Positions 19,713 through 30,960 are shown, counted from the first letter of the stretch. The stretch is DNA of 64,000 nt from Azorinus chamasolen (GCA_963576725.1 OY755243.1:38673243-38737242), one strand, 5' to 3'. The notes: a model not told the origin generated them from the letters alone. A program made the numbers and translations.

Positions 19713-20836
19713 GCAGCAACGAGGAAGGCCAAACATGTGGGACAAGTAAAGAAGAATCATGCATTGATGTTGAAAGTGTTGATGGCAATAAATGTAAACT
19801 ACCAAAGAAGGGACTGGGTGATGGGATATATATAAGAGGAGTTGTAGAAGGTATACCGGTGATATTCACCACAGACACAGGGGCTTCTAGGACGGTGATA
19901 TCTACAAGGGTATACGACAAAATACCAGAAAATAGAAGGCCATTATTACGGAAGTCTGTTTGCTTAAAGGGAGCAGGTGGGTTGCCTATTAAGGAGAAAG
20001 GGAAGGCCGAGTTCACGCTGGGACTGGGTTCAACCTTAGAGATCGTCAGGGAGGCTATAGTAGCTGAAATAGAGGATGACGTTCTGCTGGGGTATGACAT
20101 CTTGGGCGGGAATGGGAAAGCAGTAGATATTCTTCTTAGTAGAAACAAAGTAATTTTCGACGGTGTCGAAATACCGTGCTTTCAGATTAGCAAGGGAGGA
20201 AAGACTAGAAAGGTAGTAATGGCAGATGAATTCAACATCCCAGCACTTAGCGAGACGGTAGTGGATGTTTATGTTGACCGGAATGAGGGTGACGAGGATT
20301 GCCGAGCAGACTATCTCCTGGAGCCAACAGACAATTTTACAGAAGAATACCCTCTATTAATGGCAACAACCCTTGTCAACATCAATGCTGCACCCACATG
20401 TAAAGCAAGACTGCTAAACCCATTCTCCACTGATGTACAGCTAAAACAAGACACAGAGGTTGGGAAAGCAGAAAGAATAGAGCGGATAGTGAGTGTCGTA
20501 ACAAAAGAAGAAAGAAAGGATGACGACCAGCAGAATATCCGTAGAGTGGCAATGACCCCAAAGGAAGCTGCAACAGAAGAAAACCCTCACACATTGGGAA
20601 GGGAAACAGATGTACCAGCATACTCACAAACCTTGTATGAACGGTCCACTAAGGGGAATGGTAGTTATGAGCGGCAAGTGGTAGCCAGACTCCTGATAAA
20701 ATACAAGGATACCTTCTTCAAGGATGAGTGGGACATTGGTGTCCATCACAACAGGCTAAAACCGTATGCAGGACGGCACCCTCCACGATTGGCACCTAAG
20801 AAGTTGTGTTCCGACCGAGTCGTGACATCCCACTAA
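19664..20836 (+). CDS. pol: Truncated Pol: aspartic protease, then a fusion into the integrase C-terminus
   Basis: The frame is -1 to gag and has no ATG near its start, fitting frameshift expression. A retropepsin domain follows: FTTDTGASRTVIS with the catalytic DTGA near 19874, then DVLLGYDILGG (the usual LG.D.L strand). Next is a linker ending in YKDTFFKDEWDIG, the lead-in to reverse transcriptase in Ty3/gypsy Pol. The sequence then jumps at about 20740, in frame, to VHHNRLKPYAGRHPP, the end of a gypsy integrase. RT, RNase H and most of integrase are missing. The element needs help in trans to move. Confidence 0.8.
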   Translation, partial: FKLQGTGSCGQREVQLSSNEEGQTCGTSKEESCIDVESVDGNKCKLPKKGLGDGIYIRGVVEGIPVIFTTDTGASRTVISTRVYDKIPENRRPLLRKSVCLKGAGGLPIKEKGKAEFTLGLGSTLEIVREAIVAEIEDDVLLGYDILGGNGKAVDILLSRNKVIFDGVEIPCFQISKGGKTRKVVMADEFNIPALSETVVDVYVDRNEGDEDCRADYLLEPTDNFTEEYPLLMATTLVNINAAPTCKARLLNPFSTDVQLKQDTEVGKAERIERIVSVVTKEERKDDDQQNIRRVAMTPKEAATEENPHTLGRETDVPAYSQTLYERSTKGNGSYERQVVARLLIKYKDTFFKDEWDIGVHHNRLKPYAGRHPPRLAPKKLCSDRVVTSH

Positions 20837-21873
20837 GGATAGTGACAATGCGATTAGGACATTTTACGCGAAGTACCAATCATTTACCTAGAACTGTGAT
20901 AATTATGTTGTTTTTTATAAAAAGTTATAGCTTACGAAATTGCGCATTAAGAAAGTACATTTGTGTATAACTGTACATTGTGTGAACATTTAATCGCGTT
21001 ACAAATAGATGTACAGTAATAGTGTACAATATAAGACTGTAGTGATATCGTGAAGTACACAGTGGCTGAAGCCAATATCTACGGACGCGATGTTAACACT
21101 GATGTTACTATCCGTACCATAAACATTACACATATATCCAGTGATAGACACTATTTTGGGAAGATTGACATTCCAGCGTTCTGATAAAATATTCAAATAT
21201 TTATGACGCAAGTTTTGACTCATTATACATGTATTAAGTATGGTGTAAAGCCATGCTTAATTTTCATTTCTGAATAGCACAGTACCAGCTTGAAAATTTT
21301 CAGTATTAAATACAGCTGCTTAATTGAAGGTTATTTGGCACATGGATGCACTTGCTATTCAAAAATAATGAGTATTGCAATCTTAATTAGCCTGTAACCA
21401 TGGCACTTTTGCAACTACATAGGTTAAATTTTCTTTGAGAGGTAATTTTACAGAGACGTTTTACTGTAATAGCTTGTTCGATTAATGTTCTGTGATATTG
21501 CAGATATGGAATTTGTCCTATACTTTTCAGTGTCTATAGGATTAGGAGCCGAGGACAATGGCATCTACCTCTTGAGAATTTGTTCATAAAGTTCACCGTG
21601 TCAATGCATTACGTTTTGACACATTACTTTATGGGAAGCCGGACAGAGGCGGCAACTTTCACATTTATTTGTTAAGTATTCTTGTTATAAAGCAAGATTG
21701 TTTAAATTGTTATTATATTTAAAAGTTACAAGGTTACAGGTACAAAAATCTTTGATTTGTGATAAATACTTTGCATGTGGTATTGTAAAAGATACATCTG
21801 AACAGCTAAACTTTATTGTTATAAGTACTGTTCTTTATGTTTAGAATTGTAGGCAGCGGGAGCTTTGCCTATC
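20837..21873 (+). other. Non-coding 3' region of the LTR element
   Basis: About 1 kb between the pol stop and the polypurine tract, AT-rich, with no supported frame on either strand. It may be untranslated sequence retained from the full-length parent. Confidence 0.5.
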
Positions 21874-21884
21874 AAAGAGGGGGG
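21874..21884 (+). other. Polypurine tract
   Basis: AAAGAGGGGGG ends 3 nt before the 3' LTR (TGTAGC at 21888), the expected site of plus-strand priming. Confidence 0.85.
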
Positions 21885-21887
21885 TAA

Positions 21888-23111
21888 TGTAGCATCCGCG
21901 ATGCACTCATGTACGTCGACTTCTGACCCCAGAGACAGAGGATGAAATACACTGTGCATCGTGTTGTCATTCCAGTTTCACTTGCTAGAAAGCTGTATCT
22001 TTTCTTACTTGACTTGGCACATGCATGTTTTAATCCTCATATTTATTTGTTTAGCTGAAATGCACTCAATTTTAGGGCCTAGTATGTGAGATGCTACAGT
22101 ATAATGTCCGCCATCTTGGTTGCTAGTGATGCATTGTGGGTTGTTTACTATAGAAATAACGCTCAAAGCAGACAGAATTACCGTAGCTATGCCAAAAAGA
22201 AAGGCTCAAGATATCTATTTCCCTATGGTACATATTTATTTTGGGATTTTGTTGGCGAGTTTCCATGATCAAACTAGTTTGTAATATTTTCAAACAGTAT
22301 AACATAGTTCTTCATATGTAACCGGAGGCTGAATGTTTTCACGCGCGTTACCTAGCATTTCCAACCACCAACCAGTATTTGACTGTTCAACCACTTGATC
22401 AGCCCGTCAAAACTTGACGGTTTCCAGTCAGTTTTGACGGGGACGAATCACGTGACCTTTTCCAACCTTCTTTTTGTCAGTTTCCTACCACTTTTTGACG
22501 GGGAATCTGAGCGCGAGTATAAAAGAGCCGGATTTTGGCTGAGAATCAGAGTTGGAGAGTTAGAATCAGAGAGTTGAGGGAGTTGAGCTAGGGTCAAGAA
22601 CTACGCTAGCCTGTTTCAGAAACATACATTCTAATGGTGCGCATTTTAAGGCATACGAATAGAACATAGATGAAAGCATTTCATTTTATGACAGAATTCC
22701 GACTGATCTATAGAATAAATGCAGATCTTGGCATTTTACAGATTTAAAGCTTTATTCGAATTACGCGGTTTGGCAACTTATTTATAAAATACTTTGGTCG
22801 CTGACGTTGTGCTGTAGCTACCGATCCACCACCTAGATTTATATCATTAAGACTGAGTTTGACATAAGCAGATCGATTGGAACTTGATCCATTGATAAAT
22901 TCACTTACAAGAGCTATTTGCAAGAGGTTTGCCGTGTGTGGTGTTTACTAGGTCCATAGTATGATAAGTTGTTTGAGTTCGTATGTATCTATTTGTGGAA
23001 GAATCTAGAGAATTCTGAATAACAATCACCAGAATATTTTAAATTGATATCGTCTTGATTTATTTATATTTATCCCCTCACGTTAACCAACGTCCATAGC
23101 TGGACGTAACA
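21888..23111 (+). repeat. 3' LTR
   Basis: 1224 bp, same ends and length as the 5' LTR (offset 5383) and no difference seen in the lines compared. It is followed by the ATAT duplication at 23112. The two LTRs and the ORFs indicate a very recent insertion. Confidence 0.9.
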
Positions 23112-26100
23112 ATATACTCTGCTAATTTCAACCACTGCTGGACTTTTGTTAAAAATAATTCTGTTTCTGGACATGACCAAAGCATATGTTGAATTGTTTC
23201 TACTTCACCACAAACTCTGCAATTAGGATTGTCTGAGATTTTGATATTAAAAAGGTATTTCTGTGTTGGAAGAATTCTATGGTTTATTCGATACTGAAAC
23301 CACCGTATTTCTGTACTGAAGTTGTATTTAAATATGGCACTGTAAATTTCTTTCCAATCATTATCTTCTATTTGAAACAATTGGTTCCATCTTGTCACTG
23401 CAGTAGGTTTTTCATTATTTTTGTTCAGTATGTTGTATAAATGAGCTGAACCTTTAGCTTGTTTCATTAGTATTAATACATTTAATGGGATTGATGGATT
23501 CTGCATTTTCTGTGGTGTTACTGCAAAGCTTAACTTATTTAAAAATATTTTTATAACATTTATAAGACCATAAAATTTCACAAAGTCAATATGAATATCA
23601 TATATTTCACAAAAAGATTGATAATTGTAGAAGTTTCCTTCAGCGGTGATAAGATCATTTATTTGTGAAATCCCTTTTATAAAAAATGGTTTGTAAAACA
23701 CACACATTCCACCTATTTGAATATCTTTGTTATAGAATAATGGTGATGCCATTAATTCCGCTACGTTTACAGGAGTGTATGATATTTGAATTTTATGGAA
23801 TGCTTTTATGACATCTTGCCAAAACGGATTCGATATTTCTTTCTCACATTTCTTTAGATACTCAGATCCTAGAGAAAATATTTTACTATAGTCAATACTA
23901 CATTCTAAAATTTTGTTCCATTTACCATAACTTGTTATTAATCTTCTCAACCAAGTTGATTTTAAACCTTCAATAAAACAAATTAAGTTTATCATTTTAA
24001 GACCCCCTTCAAAATATTGTTTAACTAACACTGCTTTTTTTACCTTTGCACTCCCTTGCCAAATAAAGCCAAAGAACATTAAATTTATTTCCTTTAAGAC
24101 TTCTTCAGGAGGATTTGGTAGTGTCATAATGAGGTGATTAAGTAGGGGAAGAAGTAATGTTTTAATTACCGTGATTTTCCCCATAGGTGTCAAATACCTA
24201 CGATTCCAATTTAATATCAAAGCTTTTAGTTTTTGTATCTTTTCAGTATAGTTGAGCATAACCATGTTTGAAAGATCCACATCAAAAATAATCCCTAACA
24301 ATTTAAATCTATTTACTCCCCATGAAAGTTTCCACTTTGTTTTAATTGAGTCAGTACTGTACTTTTTGCATCCTATCCATATTACATGTGTTTTTTCAAA
24401 GTTGACTTTTAAACCAGAATATTTTGAAAATCTGTGCAATTCATTTAATGTTTCATTTAGAGATAAACTAGATCCATCTAATATAGCCGATAGATCATCT
24501 GCATATTGGGATAACTTGTATTCTGTTCCATTGATTGTAATACCTTTAATACTTGTGTTATTTCTTAATCTTATAGCTAATATTTCTGCACATAATAAAA
24601 ATATATATGCTGATATTGGATCCCCTTGCCTGCAGCCTCGACTTATTGTGAAGAAATTTGATAAATGACCACCCTGATTAACTGATAGCCTGGCATTCTT
24701 ATACAATAGAGTAAACCATTTAATGAAAGAGTCACCAAAGTTAAAAAATCTTAATACATTCTGTATAAAATTCCAGGATATAGAATCGAAAGCCTTTTCA
24801 AAGTCAACTAGTAAAATTAATCCAGGTATATTATGTTCTTCTGTATATTGCATAATATCATAAATCTGCCTTGTATTTTGACCCAAGAATCTCCCTGCCA
24901 TAAATCCTGTTTGATCTTCATGAATTAGTTTACCTAAAACTTGTTTAAGTCTGTTGGCAATTGCGCCTGACGCGATCTTGTATATACAGTTTAACAATGA
25001 TATAGGTCTATAATTTTTTAAGAATTGTCGTGGTTTATTTTCTTTTGGTATGCAAGTAATAATTCCCTCTTTTTGTGTAACAGATAATTCGCCCATCCTA
25101 TACCCATAGTTTATAGATCTTAAAACAAATTGTCCTATATTTTTCCAAAATACTTTAAAAAATTCAGGGGTGAATCCATCTGACCCAGGACTACGGTTAT
25201 TTGACATACCTCTTAGCGACTTTGTGATTTCTTCATATGAGAGAAATCCATCTAGGGAAAAAGATTCATTGTTACTAAGTTTATGGAAAGTGCAGTTTTT
25301 AAGTTCTGTATCTAGGTCTAAATATGTATCCTCAGAGAAATCTTTACTGTAAAGTTTTTCATAATAGGATTTTGCTTCCTCTAATATTTCATGCTGATTT
25401 GATATCACAGTTCCATCTTCTTTTTCAACTCTAGGAATTATTTTACTGGCACAGTTATGAGATTCAAGCTTGCAGAAATATGAAGTCGGTTTTTCATCAT
25501 CTTCAATTATTTTAACTCTTGATCTTATAATATGACCTTTCATTTTCTCCTTCCTAATTTCTAATAGTAGTTTTTTAAGTTCATCTAATTCTCCTGTTTT
25601 GTCTGATGTAAGGTTATTTTCAATGTTTTCAATTTTTTTAACAGTTTCCTTTTCCAAAGCGTTCCTCTGTTTTATTTTGTAGCTAGAGTATGATATAATT
25701 TTACCCCTTAATTCCATTAGTAATGTTTCTAGAAACAATTGATCATTTATTGTAAACTGGATTTGGTCATTTGGTATGTTTTTTAGGTTTTCCATGTTAT
25801 AAACAGGAACTGCATATTGTTGTTTTATATATTCAATTTTATCATTTATTGTCTTTACATATTTTATATCTTTAAGCAGTGAATTGTTGTGCTTCCATAA
25901 TGGTTTTCCTTTCTGAAATGGGTTAAAAATGAGATTTAAAGTGATCATGGAATGATCTGACCTATAACTACTTTCAATATTGCATTTATCAACAGAACTT
26001 AGTAAATTTTCAGAAATTAAAAAAAAGTCTAGGCGTGCTTGTTTTAAAGGGTGTTTTTTTCTCCATGTAAATCTTTTGAGTTGAGGGTACTTCTCTCTAA

Positions 26101-26635
26101 ATGGGTCTATCAAATTAAACATTTCTTTGATTTCTAAAACTTTTAATCGAGCATTCTTATTATTGATATGTTTGTAATTATAATAATCTAGTTTAGGCTC
26201 TAGGACCAAGTTAAAATCACCGCACATTATGAGCCCTTCATTATTGTATTTCTCGACTTGATTCATTAACAACTCATAAAATATTGGAATATCATTATTT
26301 GGTCCGTAGAGATTTACTAGTGTAAATCTGTTATTATCTATAGATATGTCAGCAATAATATAGTTTCCCTGTGCATCTATTATATAGTCATGTATCTTAA
26401 AATCAGTTCCCTTTTGAAAAAGTATTGCTACACCTCTGGATTTTGAGTTACCAGAGCTAAAAATTCCTTCACAACCCCATTGCATTCTGATAAGATTTTC
26501 AGTATTGGTTGTAGAGTGTACGTCTTGTAAGCAATAAATATGACATTTTTTTGCTCTAAGGTAGTCAAAAACATCTCTTCGTTTTTCTAATGAGCCCAGG
26601 CCCTGGCAATTTACTGAAAGAATTTTAGTCTCCAT
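23112..26635 (-). CDS. LINE (L1/Tx1-type) ORF2: endonuclease, reverse transcriptase and zinc-knuckle region
   Basis: Starts at an ATG (26633-26635). Residues 1-235 form an APE-type endonuclease: SVNCQG at 7-12, LQDVH at 36-40 (usually LQE), GDFN at 139-142, RLDFFL at 201-206 and SDH at 226-228. The reverse transcriptase is at about 485-760, with SPGSDGF, LLVDFEKAFDS (D611), GCRQGDPIS and YADD at 711-714. Near the 3' end lies a cysteine-rich CRVCGEVETIQHMLWSC zf-RVT motif. No stop or frameshift is visible. The frame runs into the 3' LTR, which adds ~11 foreign residues before a stop at 23078. The true C-terminus is at 16248-16504. No ORF1 is recognisable upstream. Confidence 0.9.
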
Positions 26636-27044
26636 ATAGCATCATCATTTTATACTTAAACAGATAATTTAACAGTTTTGAGAGAACCCCTATCAAGACA
26701 TAAAAAAATGGATAACTAAACAACAACATTTACCACTTGAAATAGTGATATTCTGCCAAAATCACTAAGTTTTTCATACCACATTTAAAATAGTCCAAAT
26801 ACGGATCAGCTGTAATTCTACATTAAAAATCTAACCATACACTCGTCAAAACTTCCAGTTACGTTGAAATGCCAATATGCCGAAAAACACCAACAATTCG
26901 CTTCACTGGGTCTTACTGAGATACCGTCCCCACATTCATTTCCCAAAAGCCTCATCAAAGGCAATACACTATATTTACAGAGACTAGCCCTCAATATTTA
27001 AACCAGTTAACCCAAACCCATAGATACTGTTCAGTCAACATTTC
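26636..27044 (-). other. Region upstream of LINE ORF2
   Basis: AT-rich and non-coding in all frames as far as I can see. It may be a LINE 5' untranslated region. I cannot place the LINE 5' end here: neither the poly(A)-side target sequence nor the rest of the split family H element is seen. Confidence 0.35.
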
Positions 27045-27420
27045 CCTGTTGAACAGTTATGTAAGAAATAATGACATCATACAAATTGATGTTTTTTAGC
27101 TGACATGAGCACACATATTTCGATATCGGCAGAAATTAGATTATTAGCAATATAGAGTGGGTCTAGAACAGATGACTATCTATTCTAGTTCCACTCTGTT
27201 TGTAAAACCCTGAAAAGGCTTGGTATCAGGGAAAGGGTTAGGGTACCCGGCATATATCATTTTATATCGGCAGAAATTAGAATCAAATTTATTATTAGCA
27301 ATATAGAGCGGGTCTAGAACAGATGACTATCTATTCCAGTTCCACTGTGTTTGTAAAACCCTGAAAAGGCTTGGTATCAGGGAAAGGGTTAGGGTACCCG
27401 GCATATATCATTTTACAATA
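27045..27420. repeat. Family D element with an internal ~140-bp tandem duplication
   Basis: It begins GTTATGTAAGAAATAATGAC. The block CGGCAGAAATTAGA ... GGTCTAGAACAGATGACTAT ... TTGGTATCAGGGAAAGGGTT ... TACCCGGCATATATCATTT is present twice (about 27124-27270 and 27267-27414). A GATGACTATC core replaces the usual hairpin. Confidence 0.55.
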
Positions 27421-27944
27421 CATGTATATATATTTAGCACGCAATACACACCAATCCTCTCATGCACACACAGGATATCGGGTATAGAATATTTAATATA
27501 TACATGTAACTTTTTACTGTTACATTACAAATCAACACTACAGCAATACCTCATCCGAAGTGTTTCAAGTATTTATACAAGACATCATCATTAATTTAAG
27601 CGTTTCCAGACAATTTTTGATCCAGCTGATACCGGGTAACCTACACCCAGCTACTTTAGAAATGGACAATTGCAAACTGATACTTGTATATAAGGCAATC
27701 CCAGATCAGAAAGATCCTAGAGGAGCCCTCCGACCAAGGTCCGCACTGTCTGTCATTCCAGATTCCCTTACAAAGTACACCTTTTTTATACCAAGTATGC
27801 TTAAATCATTAACAAGCGATATTTTTAATCCAAAGAAATGTTGAGGTAAAAACTGTTTCACAATCAATGGCTATTTTGTTTCTAATGTTGCTGAAAAGTA
27901 CTATGTGCTACATAGGTATCAGTCTTCATCACTTTTTCTTCTGA

Positions 27945-28194
27945 TTAACCCTTTCCCTGTCCTATGTTTATTCCGAATTTCAATATCTACTGAGTATTCA
28001 TGGCAAAATATTTGCTATGAAATATGGAGTGTGTATCTTTGTAGCCATTTTTAGAAAGTAAAGAAACCAATCTTTTAGATTCCAATAGCAAACAGAACAG
28101 ACCCTGATCAGACGGCTCCTCTAGGAGCCATCTAAACTGGGTCTTCTCTGTTTGCAAATGCGTGAAAACACGTTTATATTAGGGGAAGGGTTAA
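27945..28194. mobile_element. Palindromic TTAA element, family C
   Basis: TTAACCCTTTCCCTGTCCTA to TTAGGGGAAGGGTTAA. The core is AACAGACCCTGATCAGACGG, then the centre CTCCTCTAGGAG and GTCTTCTCTGTTTGCAAATG. Confidence 0.7.
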
Positions 28195-28199
28195 TAGCC

Positions 28200-28400
28200 C
28201 ATTCTCTCAACCCTTTAGTCCATGAACATTCATTTAACACTTTAATAAAATTTGCACATCGCAGTCATCTCAGACAGCAAAGAGACAAACATATCAAATT
28301 CCATTTACAAACAGAACAGACCCCGATCAGACGGCTCCTATCTGGGTCTACTATGTCTGCAGATGTTTGAAAACACATCTATAAAAAAAAAAATAATAAA
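28200..28400. mobile_element. Partial family C/D element
   Basis: CAACCCTTTAGTCCATGAAC, then AACAGACCCCGATCAGACGG with only one hairpin arm (CTCCTATCTGGGTCTACTAT), and AAACACATCTATAAAAA at the end. An A-rich stretch follows. Confidence 0.4.
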
Positions 28401-28525
28401 AAAAACACCGGCCGGTCCAGGTCTACCCGGTTTTCCAAAGCATAGAGATTAGCATTCATGGGATAAAGGTTTAGATAACCTTTGATACAAGCATAACTTC
28501 AAACAGCTGCAATTTACACCAAAAG

Positions 28526-29120
28526 TTCAATATCATATATCAGCACTTCAAATGCCTATTAAAGCATAAACAGATACAACAATTGGATAAATACCACAAA
28601 AATATCAAAGAATCCTGGATTGGATCCACTAGACCCTCCCAAACTGCTACCTATAACTCATAATAATTATATAGGCCTGTCAATAAATGAGCGAATTTAA
28701 ACTATCAAAAAGATCTGAGTCCAAACTGTTATTGCACACTAACACAAGTGTATATTCAAAGTGTCAACATTTACATTTGAAAAACAGCACACATATCCAC
28801 ACTGTAAGACAAAACAAGTACCCTCATATATCAACACAAGTTCAATATCATATATCAGCACTTCAAATGTCTATTAAAGTATAAACAGATACAACAATTG
28901 GATAAATATCACAAAAATATTAAAGAACCATGGATTGGATCCACTAGACCCTTTCAAACTGCTACCTATAACTGGTAATTATATAGGCCTGTCAATACAT
29001 GAGCGAATTTAAACTATTAAACCGATCTGGGTCCAAACTGTTATTGCACACTGACACACATGTATATTTAAAGTGTCAACATTTACATTTGAAAACAGCA
29101 CACATATCCACACTGTAAGA
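28526..29120. repeat. Two-copy tandem duplication of ~320 bp
   Basis: TTCAATATCATATATCAGCA ... GATACAACAATTGGATAAAT ... GGATTGGATCCACTAGACCC ... ATATAGGCCTGTCAAT ... CACACATATCCACACTGTAA occurs at about 28526-28815 and again at about 28843-29120, with scattered differences. No gene is seen. Confidence 0.65.
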
Positions 29121-29398
29121 TAAACCAAGTCCCCCTATTTATTGCTTGCCCAATTTGACATGAGACTCGATTAATTTCCGGGATTGTCCGTAATACTTTG
29201 TGACAAAAAAAAGCAAAAATAAAAAGCCGGTAATAAGCATGTTCCACGAGGATTGCATTCTTATAGCGCATTCCTATACATCCGTAAAATCCGGAGATTA
29301 CCGACGATAATAAACGGAATATGCACGAGTCTTAGGTCAAATTGGGAGAGCAATACACTATATTAAGGTAACAATCTGCTGTGTCAGTACTTTACCTA
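29121..29398. other. Unclassified stretch up to the right 455-bp repeat
   Basis: No recognised element. It includes CpG-containing sequence (TCCGGAGATTACCGACG near 29290) unlike its neighbours. If the 455-bp repeats are the target duplication of the LINE insertion, this is the extreme 5' end of the inserted DNA. Confidence 0.35.
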
Positions 29399-29853
29399 AT
29401 CATCTTGCATGTGTAAAATGCAGATTCTATTATAGTATGCCGTATATCAACCAGCAGAGTGTAAATATAGATGTTTTAGTTTGTGGAAATTCAACCTCTG
29501 ATTCCATCAGAAAGTTTGAACATTTTTCACGAATTGGAATAATTTTTGGAAATTAGACTTTGTCGAAGATGCAAGAATGCATGTGACTTTGTTAAATGTG
29601 GCCTTTTCTCGTAGGTTAGCGACATTGACATTAGCAGTATAGTGCGGCAGATCAGAGAGCTCCGAGAGGAGCCTTCTGATCAGGGTCTTCACTGTGTGTC
29701 ATTCAAAGTCCTCTCGCAAATTTAAACACTGCAGATGGGCCATTCCATTTTGAATGTTCAGCATTCAAAGGGTTAACCCTTTCCTTCATATAAACGTGTT
29801 TTAATACTTTTGTAAACAGAACAGACCTAGATCTGGGTCCATGCTTATAAAGC
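29399..29853. repeat. 455-bp perfect direct repeat, right copy
   Basis: Same as 15322-15776. Here the sequence continues without a break (AGCTTTTTAGTTGAGTCTGA) into the complete family H element. This is therefore the uninterrupted continuation of the site the LINE tail entered. Confidence 0.85.
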
Positions 29854-30204
29854 TTTTTAGTTGAGTCTGAGTTCGTTCTCAAGCTTTTGATTGGTCAGAT
29901 TTGAGTTCTCAAGCTTTTGATTGGTCAGATTTGAGCCAAAGGCTCAAATCTGACCAATCAAAAACTTGAGAACGAACTCAGACTCAACTAAAAGTTTTAT
30001 AAGCATGGACCCAGATCACTCCTGCAGGACCCATTTGAGCAGGGTCTGCTGTGTTTGCTTAATATACATGTAACAGAGCTGACTCTACATTTTCTTCCAA
30101 TACCAAATAATCCTGTACACATATGCCATTATTGAAATTCAGCTTATAATTATTTAAATGATGTCATTATTTATTACATGAATATTCAACCAGAAAGTAG
30201 TTAA
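29773..30204. mobile_element. Family D element containing a family H insertion
   Basis: TTAACCCTTTCCTTCATATA at the left. The core AACAGACCTAGATC is split by family H (29834-30013), which is repeated after it as CAGATCACTCCTGCAGG. The element ends in GAATATTCAACCAGAAAGTA. Confidence 0.6.
29834..30013. mobile_element. Palindromic element, family H
   Basis: TGGGTCCATGCTTATAAAGC to ATAAGCATGGACCCA. Inner AAGCTTTTGATTGGTCAGAT arms meet at GAGCCAAAGGCTC. It is inserted in the core of a family D element. Confidence 0.7.
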
Positions 30205-30294
30205 AATTAAGGGTTTGACTGAGAAATGAACTAAATATTGTAGCCAAATGAAGCGATTATCTAGAGCCTTATTGTGGACTCCACAACTATACCT

Positions 30295-30434
30295 GTCTAT
30301 GGCTTTGCAAACAGAGTAGACACAGAGCCGTCTTAACAGGGTCTACTATGTTCGCTTATATATGATATAATACTAGCTACAATAGTCAATTCTACAGTTT
30401 CAGCCATTAATAGTTTTGTGTTCATGCATTATTG
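30295..30434. mobile_element. Partial family D element
   Basis: CTTTGCAAACAGAGTAGACA, a short GAGCCGTCTTAACAGGG core, GTTCGCTTATATATGATATA and TTTCAGCCATTAATAG. Its far end is cut by the family G copy at 30435. Confidence 0.45.
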
Positions 30435-30643
30435 TACAGTAAAGTTCAGTTAATGCGACCACCTAAAAGAGGTATAATTCTGGGTGCTAGATGCAGGTGG
30501 TAGCTTAATGCAAGACAAAAGTAATGCAGAAAGCTCCTAGAGGAGCTTTCTGCATTACTTTTGTCCTGCATTAAGCAACCACCTGCTTTGAACGACGCCA
30601 GTGCCTGTTTATTAAGTGGTCGCATTAGTGGGGTTTTACTGTA
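30435..30643. mobile_element. Palindromic element, family G (GCGACCAC subtype)
   Basis: TACAGTAAAGTTCAGTTAAT and the inverse end CATTAGTGGGGTTTTACTGTA. The inner arms are ATGCAAGACAAAAGTAATGC and the centre is GCTCCTAGAGGAGC. Confidence 0.7.
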
Positions 30644-30654
30644 TATATTTTACC

Positions 30655-30815
30655 ATTATCCCACCATGCACTACTTGGCTTGCATTTGCAAACAGTTTGA
30701 TCCAGAAAGTAACGTCTAAGGATCCAAGCTGTTTGATATTTGGTCATTAGTTTTTCAAAAGCTTAATCTAGTCAGAAGTAGACAAGAATTGCACCAGATT
30801 TGAGGAGACATTATA
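30655..30815. mobile_element. Degenerate family J-like element
   Basis: GCAAACAGTTTGATCCAGAA and GATCCAAGCTGTTTGATATT, then CAAAAGCTTAATC and a GCACCAGATTTGAGGAGACA segment shared with 48876-49110. Confidence 0.4.
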
Positions 30816-30863
30816 GTCAGAGCTCTAGATAAGATTTTGAACATTTTCAAGAATAGCTCCTTT

Positions 30864-30960
30864 ATTTCTCCACCAAACCCTATACTGTAACCACTCTTTA
30901 GAAACGTCTCTTCGAGACGATTCTAAAGAGTGGTCACAGTATAGGGTTTGATGGAGAAAT
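30864..30960. repeat. Large imperfect palindrome, family K
   Basis: ATTTCTCCACCAAACCCTAT inverts at the right end as ATAGGGTTTGATGGAGAAAT. The arms continue through CCACTCTTTAGAA to the loop at GTCTCTTCGAGAC. Relatives occur at about 35080, 46815 and 50815. Confidence 0.65.

Larger units (their letters stand above)
16505..23111 (+). mobile_element. Non-autonomous Ty3/gypsy-type LTR retrotransposon inserted in a LINE
   Basis: 6607 bp in all: LTR, candidate PBS, gag, truncated pol, polypurine tract, LTR. The insertion is antisense to the LINE ORF2 and is flanked by ATAT on both sides. Equal LTRs with intact gag and a clean Pol deletion suggest a lineage of defective elements moved by an autonomous relative. 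Confidence 0.88.

Noticed and set aside
19546..20148. 200-codon minus-strand frame over the gag/pol junction
   Set aside because: Antisense shadow. The plus strand has zinc-knuckle and DTGAS protease motifs.
24252..24668. 138-codon plus-strand frame inside the LINE
   Set aside because: Antisense to the RT domain of ORF2, which holds YADD and the other RT motifs.
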